This document shows, piece by piece, positions 1-9,005 of a stretch of DNA of 44,982 nt (its first letter is position 1; each line of letters starts with the position of its first letter). A program made the translations under genes and the position numbers. The notes beneath the pieces were generated by a model. The model did no database searches. It saw only the letters and a program-made list of their open reading frames with translations, and was not told where the DNA came from. The stretch lies in contig NZ_KN360942.1 of assembly GCF_000784355.1 (NCBI RefSeq), positions 1 through 44,982 of the forward strand, written 5' to 3'. Source of the DNA: Methanolacinia paynteri (lineage in GTDB: Archaea > Halobacteriota > Methanomicrobia > Methanomicrobiales > Methanomicrobiaceae).

Positions 1-647
1 TCAACAGCGGAGGAGCGATCTATATATTCTCCGGCACACTCAACACCACATCAACGGCCTTCTCCGGCTGCTCCGCATCATCCTACTCAGGCGGCGCAAT
101 CTATTCCAGCTCCGTCAGCACCGTCACGATCACATCATCAACATTCACCGGCTGCTCGGCTCCCTACCACGGCGGTGCGATCTGTTCGTACAAAGGCGGC
201 AGCATGCATTTTTCCCGGATCTATAATTGCAGTTCTGAGGCACCCGCGGTATACTCCCACAACAGTTTCGATGCTTCGGAGAACTGGTGGGGCACGAATA
301 CGGACCCGTCCGTGTTTACTGAAGGGTCCGTAAGGTCTGACCCGTGGCTCGTCCTCGGGGTCGTTCCCGGCTCCGTCAACGTATCGGCCGGCGAGGTCTC
401 GATCATCCGGGCGAACATGACACATGATGTAAACGGAATCGACACCTCGGGCAGCGGCCTTCTCCCCGACGGGATTCCGGTGATATTCGATCTCGCAGCC
501 GGTTCCGGAAACCTGTCGGTTACCGGGGGAGAGATCGCCGGCGGCGTGAACAATTCGATCTTTACACCGACCGGCCCAGGGCTGGTGACCGTCACCGCCA
601 GGGCGGACGACCAGACCGTCGGGACATTTACCCGGGTGACATCCTGA
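1..647 (+). CDS. Secreted parallel beta-helix (Pmp-like repeat) surface protein, 3' part only
   Basis: The reading frame is open from base 3 to the stop at 645-647, so the gene starts before the window and only about 214 C-terminal residues are visible. The frame shows repeats of the form GGAIY followed by TFSGCSA-like strings (three GGAI units within the first 70 residues), then ENWWGTNTDP, a motif common at the end of right-handed beta-helix domains. The last about 90 residues look like an Ig-like beta-sandwich (VSAGEVSIIRANMTHD, then ...LVTVTARADD...). Such proteins are usually exported surface or adhesin-like proteins. The many Ser/Thr/Asn residues fit a glycosylated archaeal surface protein. 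No C-terminal anchor is seen. Function beyond surface location is inference. Confidence 0.75.
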   Translation, partial: NSGGAIYIFSGTLNTTSTAFSGCSASSYSGGAIYSSSVSTVTITSSTFTGCSAPYHGGAICSYKGGSMHFSRIYNCSSEAPAVYSHNSFDASENWWGTNTDPSVFTEGSVRSDPWLVLGVVPGSVNVSAGEVSIIRANMTHDVNGIDTSGSGLLPDGIPVIFDLAAGSGNLSVTGGEIAGGVNNSIFTPTGPGLVTVTARADDQTVGTFTRVTS

Positions 648-690
648 ACCTGCAATATAGGTCATCATTACAGGACGAAGTCATAAATTC

Positions 691-698
691 AAATATAC
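691..698 (+). promoter_or_regulatory. TATA box of the gene at 719
   Basis: AAATATAC is centred about 25 bp before the ATG at 719, and no Shine-Dalgarno sequence precedes that ATG. This spacing fits an archaeal promoter giving a leaderless transcript. Inference from spacing only. Confidence 0.5.
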
Positions 699-718
699 TG
701 TAGAATAAAACAATATTG

Positions 719-1057
719 ATGACCGATATTGTAGAGATAGAGATCGTAGGATTCTCGGATTCGTCATGCGGACCGTTCCCGTGCGACGGCGACCGGACGT
801 GCGAACTCGAGAAGTGCGCACCTTCCGAAAACCTCGTCAAGGCATTCGAAGCGCTATCCGAACGCATCAAATATATCTTCGGCAGCAATGTTGCGCTGAA
901 GCTCACGCTTATCGACGACGGAATCCCGGATCATATCGTCAGGATAATCGAAGAGATACACCCGCCGATCCCGATTGTAATCGTCAACGGCAGGGTAACG
1001 CCCATAGGAAGGATCTCGCTTCCCCAGATCAGGGAAGAGATCGAAAGGGCCCTGTGA
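719..1057 (+). CDS. Small cysteine-rich protein, possible thioredoxin-like fold
   Basis: The product is 112 residues from the ATG at 719; a TTG one codon upstream is less likely. The N-terminal half carries four cysteines in the pattern SSCGPFPCDGDRTC followed by CELEKC-type spacing, which suggests a metal or redox site. The C-terminal half (IPDHIVRIIEEIHPPIPIVI followed by VNGRV) has the strand, cis-proline-like PPIPIV and final helix expected of a thioredoxin-like fold. I cannot assign a family or a substrate. It stands alone, with its own TATA box 25 bp upstream. Cytoplasmic; no signal peptide. It could be a small redox or metallochaperone-like protein, but this is inference. Confidence 0.6.
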   Translation: MTDIVEIEIVGFSDSSCGPFPCDGDRTCELEKCAPSENLVKAFEALSERIKYIFGSNVALKLTLIDDGIPDHIVRIIEEIHPPIPIVIVNGRVTPIGRISLPQIREEIERAL

Positions 1058-1082
1058 GCCCTTTTCAGGAAGGATTTTATTA

Positions 1083-1090
1083 TTTATATG
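1083..1090 (+). promoter_or_regulatory. TATA box of the gene at 1107
   Basis: TTTATATG lies about 21 bp (centre) before the ATG at 1107, in the 49-bp gap after the preceding gene. The downstream gene has no clear ribosome site, so leaderless transcription is likely. Confidence 0.45.
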
Positions 1091-1106
1091 ACAAGGATTG
1101 TGTTGC

Positions 1107-1466
1107 ATGCCTGAACTTGTATACATAAACCCGTTGTCCGCGGCAAAGATCGCGGCCGCCATATCGGTAGTGCTCGGATTTATTGCGGGAGTAATAATAG
1201 TATTTCTCGGACTTTTCTCGGTCCTGGCCTCACTGGTGATACCCGTGAGTACCATTGAAGCGGGAGCTGATCTCCTGTCGGGCGTCCTGCAGGTGATCGT
1301 AACGACAATCGCACTCGCGATTCTGGGTTTCATCACCGGCGGGATCGCGGCGTTCATCTACAATATAGCGGCGGGAATATTCGGCGGCCTCGATCTCGGT
1401 TTTGTGGACGCGATATTCGTAGCCGAAGAGGAACCCGGGACTGAGAACTCCATAGGGTACGAATGA
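1107..1466 (+). CDS. Small membrane protein with two long transmembrane segments
   Basis: The product is 119 residues from the ATG at 1107; the frame stays open to a TTG at 1098, but the ATG fits the TATA box better. Residues about 12-45 and 58-100 are hydrophobic and glycine/alanine-rich, separated by a short loop (VSTIEAGADLL). The end of the second segment, AAFIYNIAAGIFGGLDLGF, resembles small archaeal and bacterial membrane proteins of DUF3566 type; this resemblance is from memory and not certain. It ends with an acidic tail. It is convergent with the tetrapyrrole operon. No function is proposed. Confidence 0.6.
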   Translation: MPELVYINPLSAAKIAAAISVVLGFIAGVIIVFLGLFSVLASLVIPVSTIEAGADLLSGVLQVIVTTIALAILGFITGGIAAFIYNIAAGIFGGLDLGFVDAIFVAEEEPGTENSIGYE

Positions 1467-1544
1467 TTCGTACCTGAAAAATCTAAAAAATAATTAATAG
1501 AAAAAAATCCGAAAATCAAAAAAAAATTTTTAAAATATTCCCGA
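1467..1544. terminator. AT-rich bidirectional termination region
   Basis: The 78 bases between two convergent stop codons hold several A runs on the plus strand (up to nine in a row near 1520), which read as T runs for the minus-strand operon. Archaeal RNA polymerase terminates at such T tracts. No strong hairpin is seen. Confidence 0.5.
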
Positions 1545-2270
1545 TTACTCCCTGTAAAGAGAGACTACATCCCCGATGACGATAATAGCCGGGGGCTTAA
1601 CACCCCGCAACTGAGCTATTTCTGAAATATCTTCCAACGTCCCGGTCGTAACACGCTGGTCGGGCCGAAGCCCCCTCTCGATTATCGCGACCGGCCGGTC
1701 GGCGTTCATTCCGTTTTCAACGAGGAAACTGCTTATCTTCGGGAGGTTCTTTACGCCCATGAGAATGACGAGGGTTCCCTTCGTTCCCGCAAGCCACTTC
1801 CAGTCGATCGCTGACTTCTCTTTCGTAGGGTCCTCATGCCCTGTGAGAAACGTAACCTGGGATGCGAAGTCCCTGTGGGTTACGGGTATTCCAACGCACT
1901 CGGGGACTGCAATTCCGGACGTGATGCCCGGAACCATTACTACCTCTATACCGTTGTCCCTCATGATCTCCATCTCTTCCCCGCCACGGCCAAAGAGGAA
2001 CGGGTCTCCGCCCTTGAGCCGGACGACTGTCTTTCCCTCTTTGGCGAATTTCACCATGAGGTTTTCTATCTCGTTCTGCTCCTTCGTGTGGCTTCCGCCG
2101 TACTTCCCGACGTCGATCTTTTCGACATCCGGGAGGGAGGCGATGATCTCGTCGCCGGGGAGCTGGTCATAGAGGATAACGTCCGCGAGGTCTATGACCT
2201 CCCTCGCCCGAAATGTCATGAGGCCCAGGCCGCCGGGGCCGGATCCAACCAGATACACTTTTCCTGTCAT
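1545..2270 (-). CDS. cobA: Uroporphyrinogen-III C-methyltransferase (SUMT)
   Basis: The enzyme transfers two methyl groups from S-adenosylmethionine to uroporphyrinogen III, giving precorrin-2, the branch point to siroheme, F430 and cobalamin. At 241 residues it is the usual length of the single-domain enzyme. Visible hallmarks are the N-terminal VYLVGSGPGGLGLMTFRA loop, ADVILYDQL, and the SAM-binding RLKGGDPFLFGRGGEE. It is the last gene of the six-gene minus-strand operon, 23 bp after hemC, with AGGTG seven bases before its ATG. No siroheme synthase (CysG) fusion is present; the dehydrogenase function is in a separate gene at the head of the same operon. Confidence 0.95.
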   Translation of the reverse strand: MTGKVYLVGSGPGGLGLMTFRAREVIDLADVILYDQLPGDEIIASLPDVEKIDVGKYGGSHTKEQNEIENLMVKFAKEGKTVVRLKGGDPFLFGRGGEEMEIMRDNGIEVVMVPGITSGIAVPECVGIPVTHRDFASQVTFLTGHEDPTKEKSAIDWKWLAGTKGTLVILMGVKNLPKISSFLVENGMNADRPVAIIERGLRPDQRVTTGTLEDISEIAQLRGVKPPAIIVIGDVVSLYRE

Positions 2271-2293
2271 TTTTACACCTTATGCTTAATCCT

Positions 2294-3172
2294 TTACAGC
2301 CCGAGGCTAAGTCTCGCCTCTTCGATGAGATCGTAGCCGATCGAACGGAGCTTCTGCCCGATCAGGCGGGCCTCCTCCACGCTGCTGCCGTCGTCCTCGA
2401 TCCTCTCCCATCTCTTTCCGTCGAGCGAGAGAACCTCGGCGATAAGGAAGCCGTTCTCGCAGAAGACCCCCTGCGGAGTATAGCATCCGCCGCCGATCTC
2501 CTCCATGACTGCCCTCTCGACTGACGCGTCCCTCCTCGTCTGTTCGTGGTTTAAGGGTTCGAAGGTCTTTATGAGTTCGGGATCGTCCCTGCATACGACC
2601 GCGATTATCCCCTGGTTCGGAGACGGGACGTGCCATTGGGGAAGGAGTCTTGTTCCCGGAAGATCGAGCCCGAGTCTCTCCATCCCGGCTTCGGCGAGAA
2701 CGATTGCGTCGTACTCGCCTTCCTTCAGCTTTCTGATCCTCGTATCGACGTTTCCGCGAAGCTCCTTCACCTCGACATCAAGTCCGCCGCGGAGGAACTG
2801 TGCACGCCTCCGGGTGCTGGAGGTTCCGACGATCTTTACTTCCTTTAAGGGGCAGTAGTGCACGAGAAAGTCAGCGGGGGAGTCTCTCTTCAGGATGGCA
2901 CAGGTCACGACGCCGTCCGGCCTTTTTGCAGGGATGTCCTTCATGCTGTGGACCGCGAAATCGATCTCGCCTTCGAGTATCGCATCGTCGAGAGCCTTGA
3001 CGAATATTCCCTGCCCGCCGACTTTGTGGAGCGGAACGTTTGTTACGTTATCGCCGCTCGTGCTGATCTTTTTGACCTGGGTTTCTATATCCAGGTCGTA
3101 GAGCATCCGGCATACACGCTTAGTCTGGGCGAGGGCGAGCTTGGAGGCCCTTGTTCCGGCGATCAGAGACAT
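2294..3172 (-). CDS. hemC: Hydroxymethylbilane synthase (porphobilinogen deaminase)
   Basis: This cytoplasmic enzyme joins four porphobilinogens into hydroxymethylbilane. The 292-residue product starts with [13 protein letters not shown], has the substrate-binding VHSMKDIP and the [10 protein letters not shown] and RGNVDTR strings, and carries the cysteine that holds the dipyrromethane cofactor in [10 protein letters not shown]. Length is typical of archaeal HemC. Its start overlaps the end of hemL by 10 bp, so translation is probably coupled. The next enzyme of the pathway, uroporphyrinogen-III synthase (hemD), does not follow. Confidence 0.96.
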   Translation of the reverse strand: MSLIAGTRASKLALAQTKRVCRMLYDLDIETQVKKISTSGDNVTNVPLHKVGGQGIFVKALDDAILEGEIDFAVHSMKDIPAKRPDGVVTCAILKRDSPADFLVHYCPLKEVKIVGTSSTRRRAQFLRGGLDVEVKELRGNVDTRIRKLKEGEYDAIVLAEAGMERLGLDLPGTRLLPQWHVPSPNQGIIAVVCRDDPELIKTFEPLNHEQTRRDASVERAVMEEIGGGCYTPQGVFCENGFLIAEVLSLDGKRWERIEDDGSSVEEARLIGQKLRSIGYDLIEEARLSLGL

Positions 3173-4404
3173 CTGTTGTATGCCTCTGATATCTTTTCTA
3201 TATCCTCTGTGGTATGCGCAGCGGAGACGAAGTTCGTCTCGAACTGGGACGGCGGAAGGAATATCCCCTCCTTAAGCATCCCCTTCCAGAACTTTCCGAA
3301 CTTTTCGGTGTCGCTCTGCTTCGCCTCTACATAGTTCGAAGGCGGAGAGTCCCTGAAGTAGAGCTTGAACATGGAGCCGAGACGGACGAAAGAGTTCCTG
3401 TAATTTTCCGGAAGGGACTCCATGATCTCCTTCGTGAACCCGTCGAGCTTACCGTAGAGACCGCTGTTTTCATGAATATATCTCAGCGCCGCGATCCCGG
3501 CGGAGACCGAAAGCGGATTGCCGCTGAATGTTCCCGCCTGGTATACGGGTCCTGCCGGTGCGACGAGCTCCATGATCTCCTTTCGTCCGGCGAAGATTCC
3601 CATCGGAAGACCGCCGCCCGCGATCTTTCCGAGCGTCGTTATGTCCGGCTTAATATCGTACATTACCTGCGCTCCTCCTATTCCGACCCTGTATCCGCAG
3701 ATTACCTCGTCCATTATGAGGAGCACGTCGTTTTCGGCCGTGATCTTCCGCACCTCTTTGAGGTAATCCTTTTCAGGGAGTACCGGGCCGACATTGCCCA
3801 TGACCGGTTCGAGGATGAACGCGGCGATATCTTTGTTCTTCGATAGGAGCTCTTCGAGCGATTCGATGTCGTTGTACGGAACCTGCATCGTGTGGGATAC
3901 GACCTCGGGGATCACTCCGGCGGAGTCGGGGACGCCCATCGTCAGCGCACCGGAGCCGGCCTGGATCAATACTCCATCGTGGGCGCCGTGAAATCCGCCT
4001 TCGACCTTGATGATGTCCTTCTTGTTCGTGTAGCCCCTTGCAAGCCTTATCGCCGCCATCGTGGCCTCGGACCCGCTGGATACGAACCTGCACATATCTA
4101 TCGACGGGTGATCGCCGGCGATTATCTTCGCAAGCTCGATCTCTTTTTCCGTCGGTGTCCCGTAGAGCCAGCCGTCTGCAGCCTGCTCTTCGATCGCCGC
4201 CTTTACGACCGGGTGGCAATGCCCGAGAAGCAGGGGGCCGTAACCCATACAGCAGTCGATCAGCTCGTCGCCGTCTTCGGTGTAGATCTTCGACCCGTTC
4301 GCTCTTTTAGTATAGAACGGGTAGGGCTTGATCGCCCGCACGGGGCTGCTGACCCCGCCGGGGATTAGTGTCTTTGCGATATCGAATAGTTCACTGCTCT
4401 TCAT
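3163..4404 (-). CDS. hemL: Glutamate-1-semialdehyde 2,1-aminomutase
   Basis: The enzyme is PLP-dependent and turns glutamate-1-semialdehyde into 5-aminolevulinate. I chose the ATG at 4404 ([10 protein letters not shown]) because AGGGTGG lies four bases before it; a longer frame to 4431 has no such site. The product is 413 residues. Hallmarks are [27 protein letters not shown], the [10 protein letters not shown] cofactor aspartate region, and the PLP lysine in [14 protein letters not shown]. It overlaps the end of hemB by 14 bp and the start of hemC by 10 bp, consistent with one operon. Confidence 0.96.
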   Translation of the reverse strand: MKSSELFDIAKTLIPGGVSSPVRAIKPYPFYTKRANGSKIYTEDGDELIDCCMGYGPLLLGHCHPVVKAAIEEQAADGWLYGTPTEKEIELAKIIAGDHPSIDMCRFVSSGSEATMAAIRLARGYTNKKDIIKVEGGFHGAHDGVLIQAGSGALTMGVPDSAGVIPEVVSHTMQVPYNDIESLEELLSKNKDIAAFILEPVMGNVGPVLPEKDYLKEVRKITAENDVLLIMDEVICGYRVGIGGAQVMYDIKPDITTLGKIAGGGLPMGIFAGRKEIMELVAPAGPVYQAGTFSGNPLSVSAGIAALRYIHENSGLYGKLDGFTKEIMESLPENYRNSFVRLGSMFKLYFRDSPPSNYVEAKQSDTEKFGKFWKGMLKEGIFLPPSQFETNFVSAAHTTEDIEKISEAYNRCL

Positions 4405-5374
4405 CGATCCACCCTGCGATGTCCTCTGCAAAATAGGTGATAATCAGGTCGGCGCCAGCACGTTTTATCGATTTCACGCTCTCCATTACGACGCGTTTTT
4501 CGTCGAGCCAGCCCTTTTCGGATGCGGCCTTTATCATCGAATATTCTCCGCTGACCTGGTAGGCAGCAACTGGAACGCCGAGTGATGTTACGGATGCGAT
4601 AATATCGTGATAGAACCCGGCGGGCTTTACCATCAGAATGTCCGCTCCCTCGGAGAGATCGAGTTCGGATTCGAGGAACGCCTCCCTCGCGTTTCCGCAC
4701 TCCATCTGGTATGTCGTCCGGTCTCCGAACGCCATGCCCGAATCTGCTGCCTCCCTGAACGGTCCGTAGAGTGCGCTTGCGAACTTGGTCGAGTACGACA
4801 TTATCGGGATGTCCTCGAAGCCTTCGTCGTCGAGAGCATCCCTGATGGCGGTCACCTGCCCGTCGAGCATGCACGAGGGTGCGACCATATCGGCACCGGC
4901 CTCTGCATGGGATACGGCGATCCGCATCATCAGCTCCAGTGACGGATCGTTTAAGAGATCGGGTCCGCAGGGGGTGTCCCCGACGATCCCGCAGTGGCCG
5001 TGGGAGGTGTATTCGCATGCGCAGACGTCGGTTATGACGACCATGTCCGGGACTTCGGACTTTATCATGCGGACAGCCTCCTGGACTACGCCGTTTTCGT
5101 TCCAGGCTTCGGTCGCGTTCTCGTCCTTGGCTTTCGGGATTCCGAAGACGAGCATAGCCTGGATTCCCTTATCAAGGATCCTCTGCGCAACGTCGCCGGC
5201 TTCGTAGAGCGGGTACCTGTACTGGCCGGGCATGGATTCGATCGGCTTTTTCTCGGTGATATTCTCGTCGAAGAATACCGGCATAATCAGGTCCTCTTTC
5301 AGGACCGTGGTCTCCCTGAAGAGAGGCTGTATATTTCTTTTTCTCAGTCTTCTGAGTCGTCTTTGCGGATACAT
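4391..5374 (-). CDS. hemB: Porphobilinogen synthase (5-aminolevulinate dehydratase)
   Basis: The enzyme condenses two 5-aminolevulinates to porphobilinogen. The 327-residue product contains the metal-binding cysteine cluster [14 protein letters not shown], which marks the zinc-dependent type, and the two Schiff-base lysine regions, [14 protein letters not shown] and [15 protein letters not shown] precedes the ATG at 5374 by eight bases, and the start overlaps the end of hemA by 31 bp. Length and motif order are normal for the family. Confidence 0.96.
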   Translation of the reverse strand: MYPQRRLRRLRKRNIQPLFRETTVLKEDLIMPVFFDENITEKKPIESMPGQYRYPLYEAGDVAQRILDKGIQAMLVFGIPKAKDENATEAWNENGVVQEAVRMIKSEVPDMVVITDVCACEYTSHGHCGIVGDTPCGPDLLNDPSLELMMRIAVSHAEAGADMVAPSCMLDGQVTAIRDALDDEGFEDIPIMSYSTKFASALYGPFREAADSGMAFGDRTTYQMECGNAREAFLESELDLSEGADILMVKPAGFYHDIIASVTSLGVPVAAYQVSGEYSMIKAASEKGWLDEKRVVMESVKSIKRAGADLIITYFAEDIAGWIDEEQ

Positions 5375-6627
5375 GGATTATTTCCTCTGGTTATTGCATG
5401 GACATACTTCTCTGCACCCTCCAGGTCACCGGATTCGGCACAGCCTCTTATTGCTATAGTGGCGTCTGAAAACATCTTCTTTACCAGCACCTTAGATAAG
5501 TCTTCGATTACGCCCCTGGTCTTTTCATCGGCATCTTTGAGCCTCGATAGGGCCTTGTCCCTCTCGCGTATGCGTATGGACTCGGCCCATGTATAGAGGT
5601 CGACGAGGATATCGTCGGCGGAGGTGCGGTTGAGCATCGAGACAAAAGAGATGAGATCCAGCGAGATCATTTTTTCTGCGGCTTCCGCCTGTTTTTTGCG
5701 GATGCCCATGTTCTTCTCGCTGACGCTCCTGAGATCGTCGATGGTGAAAACCTTCACCCTGTCGATGTTCGCGATCTCTTCCTCTACGTCGCGGGGCTGG
5801 GCGATGTCGATGAGTATCAGCGGGCGCTCCTTTTCGTCGAGCGGCCAGCGGCGGCTTTCAAGCGCCTCCCTGAGCTCATTTGCATGGATTACGGCATGGG
5901 GGGCCCCGGTGCACGAGATCACGACGTCGGATAAGGAGATATAGCGGTAGAGATCGTCCATCTTGACCGCCTTTCCGCCGATCTTGTCTGCAAGGTCGAC
6001 GGCCGTCTCGTATGTCCTGTTCGTGACATAGATGGCCCTGAGGTTCTTTGCCGCAATGGCCTGTGCGACGAGCTTTCCCATCTCACCGACGCCGACGACA
6101 AGGATGTGCCGGTCTTCGAGCGTCCCGAGAAGATCCTCGGCGAGGGTTACTGCCGCGGACCCGATGGAGACTGCGCCGCTGTTGATTTTCGTCCTGTTCC
6201 GGACTTCTATTCCGGTGTGGATCGCCCTGTTGATGCACATATCGAGGACGCGGTCGCAGTGCCCGGTCTCCTGGGAGAGGATCAGGGCCGTCTTGAGCTG
6301 GCCGAGGATCTGGTCCTCGCCGATTATCATCGACTCCATACCTGATGCGAGTCTCAAAAGATGGTCGAGGACGTCTTCTCCTTCGAGCATCCGGTAGCCG
6401 GATCGTCCCTTGTCTTTGAGGAAGCGATCGAGTGTTGCACCGTCGCCGTGTACGAATATCTCGATCCTGTTGCATGTCTGGAGTAAAACGATTCCTTTGA
6501 AGAGCTCTCCGGCCTCGTCCATGAACTCCTTCTCGTCGGGGAAACGGAAATCCTCGAGTGCCGGGATGTCCGCCTCCCTGTGCGAGATGCCGGCGCATGC
6601 AACGGGAATAAAAAGGCTGTTTTTCAT
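5344..6627 (-). CDS. hemA: Glutamyl-tRNA reductase
   Basis: The NADPH-dependent enzyme reduces glutamyl-tRNA(Glu) to glutamate-1-semialdehyde, the committed C5-pathway step in archaea. The 427-residue product has the early AGISHREADI string, the catalytic cysteine in LLQTCNRIEIF, ESMIIGEDQILGQLK, and a NAD(P)-binding VGVGEMGKLVAQA. The C-terminal helical dimerisation region (ADDILVDLYTWAESIRIRER) is complete. Its start overlaps the stop of the preceding gene (ATGA-type), so the two are translationally coupled. Confidence 0.96.
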   Translation of the reverse strand: MKNSLFIPVACAGISHREADIPALEDFRFPDEKEFMDEAGELFKGIVLLQTCNRIEIFVHGDGATLDRFLKDKGRSGYRMLEGEDVLDHLLRLASGMESMIIGEDQILGQLKTALILSQETGHCDRVLDMCINRAIHTGIEVRNRTKINSGAVSIGSAAVTLAEDLLGTLEDRHILVVGVGEMGKLVAQAIAAKNLRAIYVTNRTYETAVDLADKIGGKAVKMDDLYRYISLSDVVISCTGAPHAVIHANELREALESRRWPLDEKERPLILIDIAQPRDVEEEIANIDRVKVFTIDDLRSVSEKNMGIRKKQAEAAEKMISLDLISFVSMLNRTSADDILVDLYTWAESIRIRERDKALSRLKDADEKTRGVIEDLSKVLVKKMFSDATIAIRGCAESGDLEGAEKYVHAITRGNNPCIRKDDSED

Positions 6628-7244
6628 CTGAGATATTTCCTGGTTATATATTCAACCGCAGCTCTTTTGTTTTTATCGAGATGGTCCCAGACGGCCTCGT
6701 CCTCGACTATCTCCCTGAGTATCCGGTTCCTCTCGTCCTGATCGGGGATTTCGTTTTTGAGCGTCTCCCTGAACTCCGACTGGAGCTCGATCATGTCGTC
6801 GAGGCCGCGGCATTCCCTCTCAAGGAGATGGCGGACGTAGCGTGGGATCGCGGGGCTCTTTCCTTCGGTGGAGATCGCGATCATGTAGTTCTTCCCCCTG
6901 ACGACGGACGGGATCATGATGTCGCCCGGATCACCGTCTGCGTTGTTGAACGGGATTCCCTTCTCCCTGCAGACTTCCCCGATGGTGTTGTTCAGTTTTT
7001 TATCGGAGGTCGCCGCGACTACCAGCGCCGAGCCTTTAATGAAATCCGCGATCGATTCCCTCCCGGCGCAGACTTCTTTGGTGATGCAGGTTACGCCGAG
7101 CTTTATGATCTCTTCGTCGATACTCCGGCCGATCACGGTCACTGCCGCTTCAGGGTGGAAAAAAGAGGCTTTCCTGAACGCAACGCGTCCGCCGCCGAAT
7201 ATTGTGACACTCTTTCCCGAAAGATCATGGATAAGAGGAATCAT
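6624..7244 (-). CDS. sirC: Precorrin-2 dehydrogenase (siroheme synthase N-terminal type)
   Basis: The enzyme oxidises precorrin-2 to sirohydrochlorin with NAD. The 206-residue product is the stand-alone CysG/Met8 N-terminal module: PLIHDLSGKSVTIFGGGRVA followed by FRK is the Rossmann nucleotide site, and NADGDPGDIMIPSVVRG and ISTEGKSPAIPRYVRHLLE are typical of the family. It has no methyltransferase domain; that activity is cobA at the other end of the same operon. It is the first gene after the promoter, probably leaderless. The symbol is by analogy to other stand-alone enzymes; whether it also inserts metal is unknown. Confidence 0.9.
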   Translation of the reverse strand: MIPLIHDLSGKSVTIFGGGRVAFRKASFFHPEAAVTVIGRSIDEEIIKLGVTCITKEVCAGRESIADFIKGSALVVAATSDKKLNNTIGEVCREKGIPFNNADGDPGDIMIPSVVRGKNYMIAISTEGKSPAIPRYVRHLLERECRGLDDMIELQSEFRETLKNEIPDQDERNRILREIVEDEAVWDHLDKNKRAAVEYITRKYLR

Positions 7245-7263
7245 TGGATAAAAAGTAGGTCGT

Positions 7264-7277
7264 AGTTTTATAAAACT
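7264..7277 (-). promoter_or_regulatory. Promoter of the tetrapyrrole operon
   Basis: AGTTTTATAAAACT is a perfect 14-bp palindrome that contains a TATA box centred about 26 bp upstream of the first operon ATG (7242-7244). The spacing implies a leaderless transcript. The palindromic form could also serve a dimeric regulator, which is speculation. Confidence 0.55.
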
Positions 7278-7450
7278 TTATCAGAAAAACCAGTTGCTTT
7301 AGTAACACTCAGCCTTCGTATCGCTTTCACTGCACAACGCCCGCGGACCTGAACGGGGAAAAGAATTAATATCAAAAATAATTTCAAAATTAATATCAAA
7401 TATCGACCCGATTTAAAAAAAGGGCTGAAAGGCTGAAGGATTTCGATATG

Positions 7451-7458
7451 TTTATATT
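7451..7458 (+). promoter_or_regulatory. Possible TATA box for the tRNA-Gly gene
   Basis: TTTATATT is the only good TATA-like string between the operon promoter and the tRNA. It lies about 70 bp before the mature tRNA, so a 5' leader of about 45 bases would have to be trimmed. Confidence 0.35.
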
Positions 7459-7522
7459 GATTCAGCAGTAATATTGTAGAGCACCACAGAAGGGATGTCT
7501 GAAGATGTCTTCTGTCTGTAAT

Positions 7523-7594
7523 GCGTCGATAGTGTAGCGGTTATCACTAGGCGTTGCCAACGCCTAAACTCGGGTTCGATTCCCGGTCGACGCA
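7523..7594 (+). tRNA. tRNA-Gly (anticodon GCC)
   Basis: The 72 bases fold as a full cloverleaf. The acceptor stem pairs GCGTCGA (7523-7529) with TCGACGC (7587-7593), with A as discriminator. The anticodon stem pairs AGGCG with CGCCT around the loop TTGCCAA, giving anticodon GCC. The T arm reads TCGGG-TTCGATT-CCCGG. CCA is not encoded. No intron is seen. Confidence 0.97.
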
Positions 7595-7715
7595 CTTGGT
7601 TTTTTAATATTTTTAGCATCATTTTTCTTTCTGTCATTCTTAACATCACAAAATCAGAATTACAAGCTTTATCCCGTCTCCTGCAATACAATCTATATCA
7701 AATACTGGTGATGAG

Positions 7716-8915
7716 ATGAAGGGAGATCTTTTTTTCATATTCGTTTTGCTATGTCTGCTTGCATTTTTCCTGGCAGCCGGCTGTACCGGGAACTCGGAGT
7801 ATAACGAACAGATAGGGGAGCCTGACGATCCTGTGACTTACGAACCGGCAGACGAGTGCATTGTTCCGGATGCGACACTGGATGAAAAGATCGGCCAGAT
7901 GATTATGGTGGGCTTCCGTGGGTTTACAGCGGATAACGACTCACAGATTGCGGATGATATCAGAAACGGAAGAGTCGGGGGGGTTATACTTTTCGATCGT
8001 GATGTAGCCCTGAACAGCAGTGAGAGAAATATCAAATCCCCTGAACAGGTTTCTTTACTAAATAGCCAGCTCCAGGGCTATGCAGAAAAGATCCCTCTCT
8101 TCATTTCAGTCGACCAGGAAGGCGGCAAGATCTGCCGTCTCAAGGAAAGTTACGGCTTTCCAGCGGTTCCCTCCGCCGAGTACCTCGGCAGCATGGATAA
8201 TGAGACGATAACACGTGAAGCGGGAAGCATTCTTGCAGATACAGTGAAAAATGCCGGATTCAATATGAATTTTGCTCCTGTTGTCGATCTGATGGTTAAT
8301 CCGGATTCTCCGGCAATAGGAAAGCTTAACAGAAGCTTTTCAGATGATCCGGTTGTTGTAGCCCGCAATGCCGGCTGGATTATCGATGAGCACCAGAAAG
8401 CCGGCATAATTACGGCGATAAAGCATTTCCCCGGCCACGGGAGTGCGATGGCGGATTCACATGCGGGTTTTACCGATGTGACGGATACGTGGAGCGAAGA
8501 GGAGCTTATACCCTATGAAATCCTGATAGACGAGGGTGTTCCGGATATGGTGATGACCGCACATATCTATAACCAGAACCTCGATCCCGATTATCCCGCG
8601 ACTCTCTCGGAAAAAACAATTACAGGTATTCTCAGGGACAGGCTGGATTATGACGGTGTCGTAATTACCGATGCGATGGATATGGGTGCGATTGCCGACA
8701 ATTACGGTATGAAGGAAGCCTTGAATCTTTCAATAAATGCCGGCTGCGATATTATTCTCTTCGCAAACAATATCGTCTATGATGAAAGGATCGCAGAGAA
8801 CGCGACAGGGCTCATAAAGGAGCTTGTACTTGATGGTGATATCCCGGAGGAGAGGATTAACGAATCATATGAAAGAATAATCCGGCTGAAGATGAAGTAT
8901 TTGGGATGCGAATAA
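7716..8915 (+). CDS. Glycoside hydrolase family 3 lipoprotein (beta-N-acetylhexosaminidase, NagZ-like)
   Basis: The 399-residue product begins with a lipoprotein signal (hydrophobic residues about 7-20, then LAAGCTG), so it should be anchored outside the membrane. The rest is one GH3 TIM-barrel of NagZ type: IGQMIMVGFRG at the start, SVDQEGGKICRL, the histidine/aspartate dyad motif KHFPGHG (from residue 236) with D247-S-H249, and the nucleophile aspartate D319 in VVITDAMDMGA. GGTGATGAG precedes the ATG. NagZ-type enzymes release N-acetylglucosamine-type sugars; archaea lack murein, so the substrate is probably a glycan of the cell surface or of prey or neighbours (inference). Monocistronic as far as visible. 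Confidence 0.88.
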   Translation: MKGDLFFIFVLLCLLAFFLAAGCTGNSEYNEQIGEPDDPVTYEPADECIVPDATLDEKIGQMIMVGFRGFTADNDSQIADDIRNGRVGGVILFDRDVALNSSERNIKSPEQVSLLNSQLQGYAEKIPLFISVDQEGGKICRLKESYGFPAVPSAEYLGSMDNETITREAGSILADTVKNAGFNMNFAPVVDLMVNPDSPAIGKLNRSFSDDPVVVARNAGWIIDEHQKAGIITAIKHFPGHGSAMADSHAGFTDVTDTWSEEELIPYEILIDEGVPDMVMTAHIYNQNLDPDYPATLSEKTITGILRDRLDYDGVVITDAMDMGAIADNYGMKEALNLSINAGCDIILFANNIVYDERIAENATGLIKELVLDGDIPEERINESYERIIRLKMKYLGCE

Positions 8916-9005
8916 TATGGTTTTTGCTATACGCCATTTAACAATGGCCTGAAAAAATCGGCTCTTCGTTAATCTATGTGGGTATAATCAAGTTTTACTT
9001 ATTTT

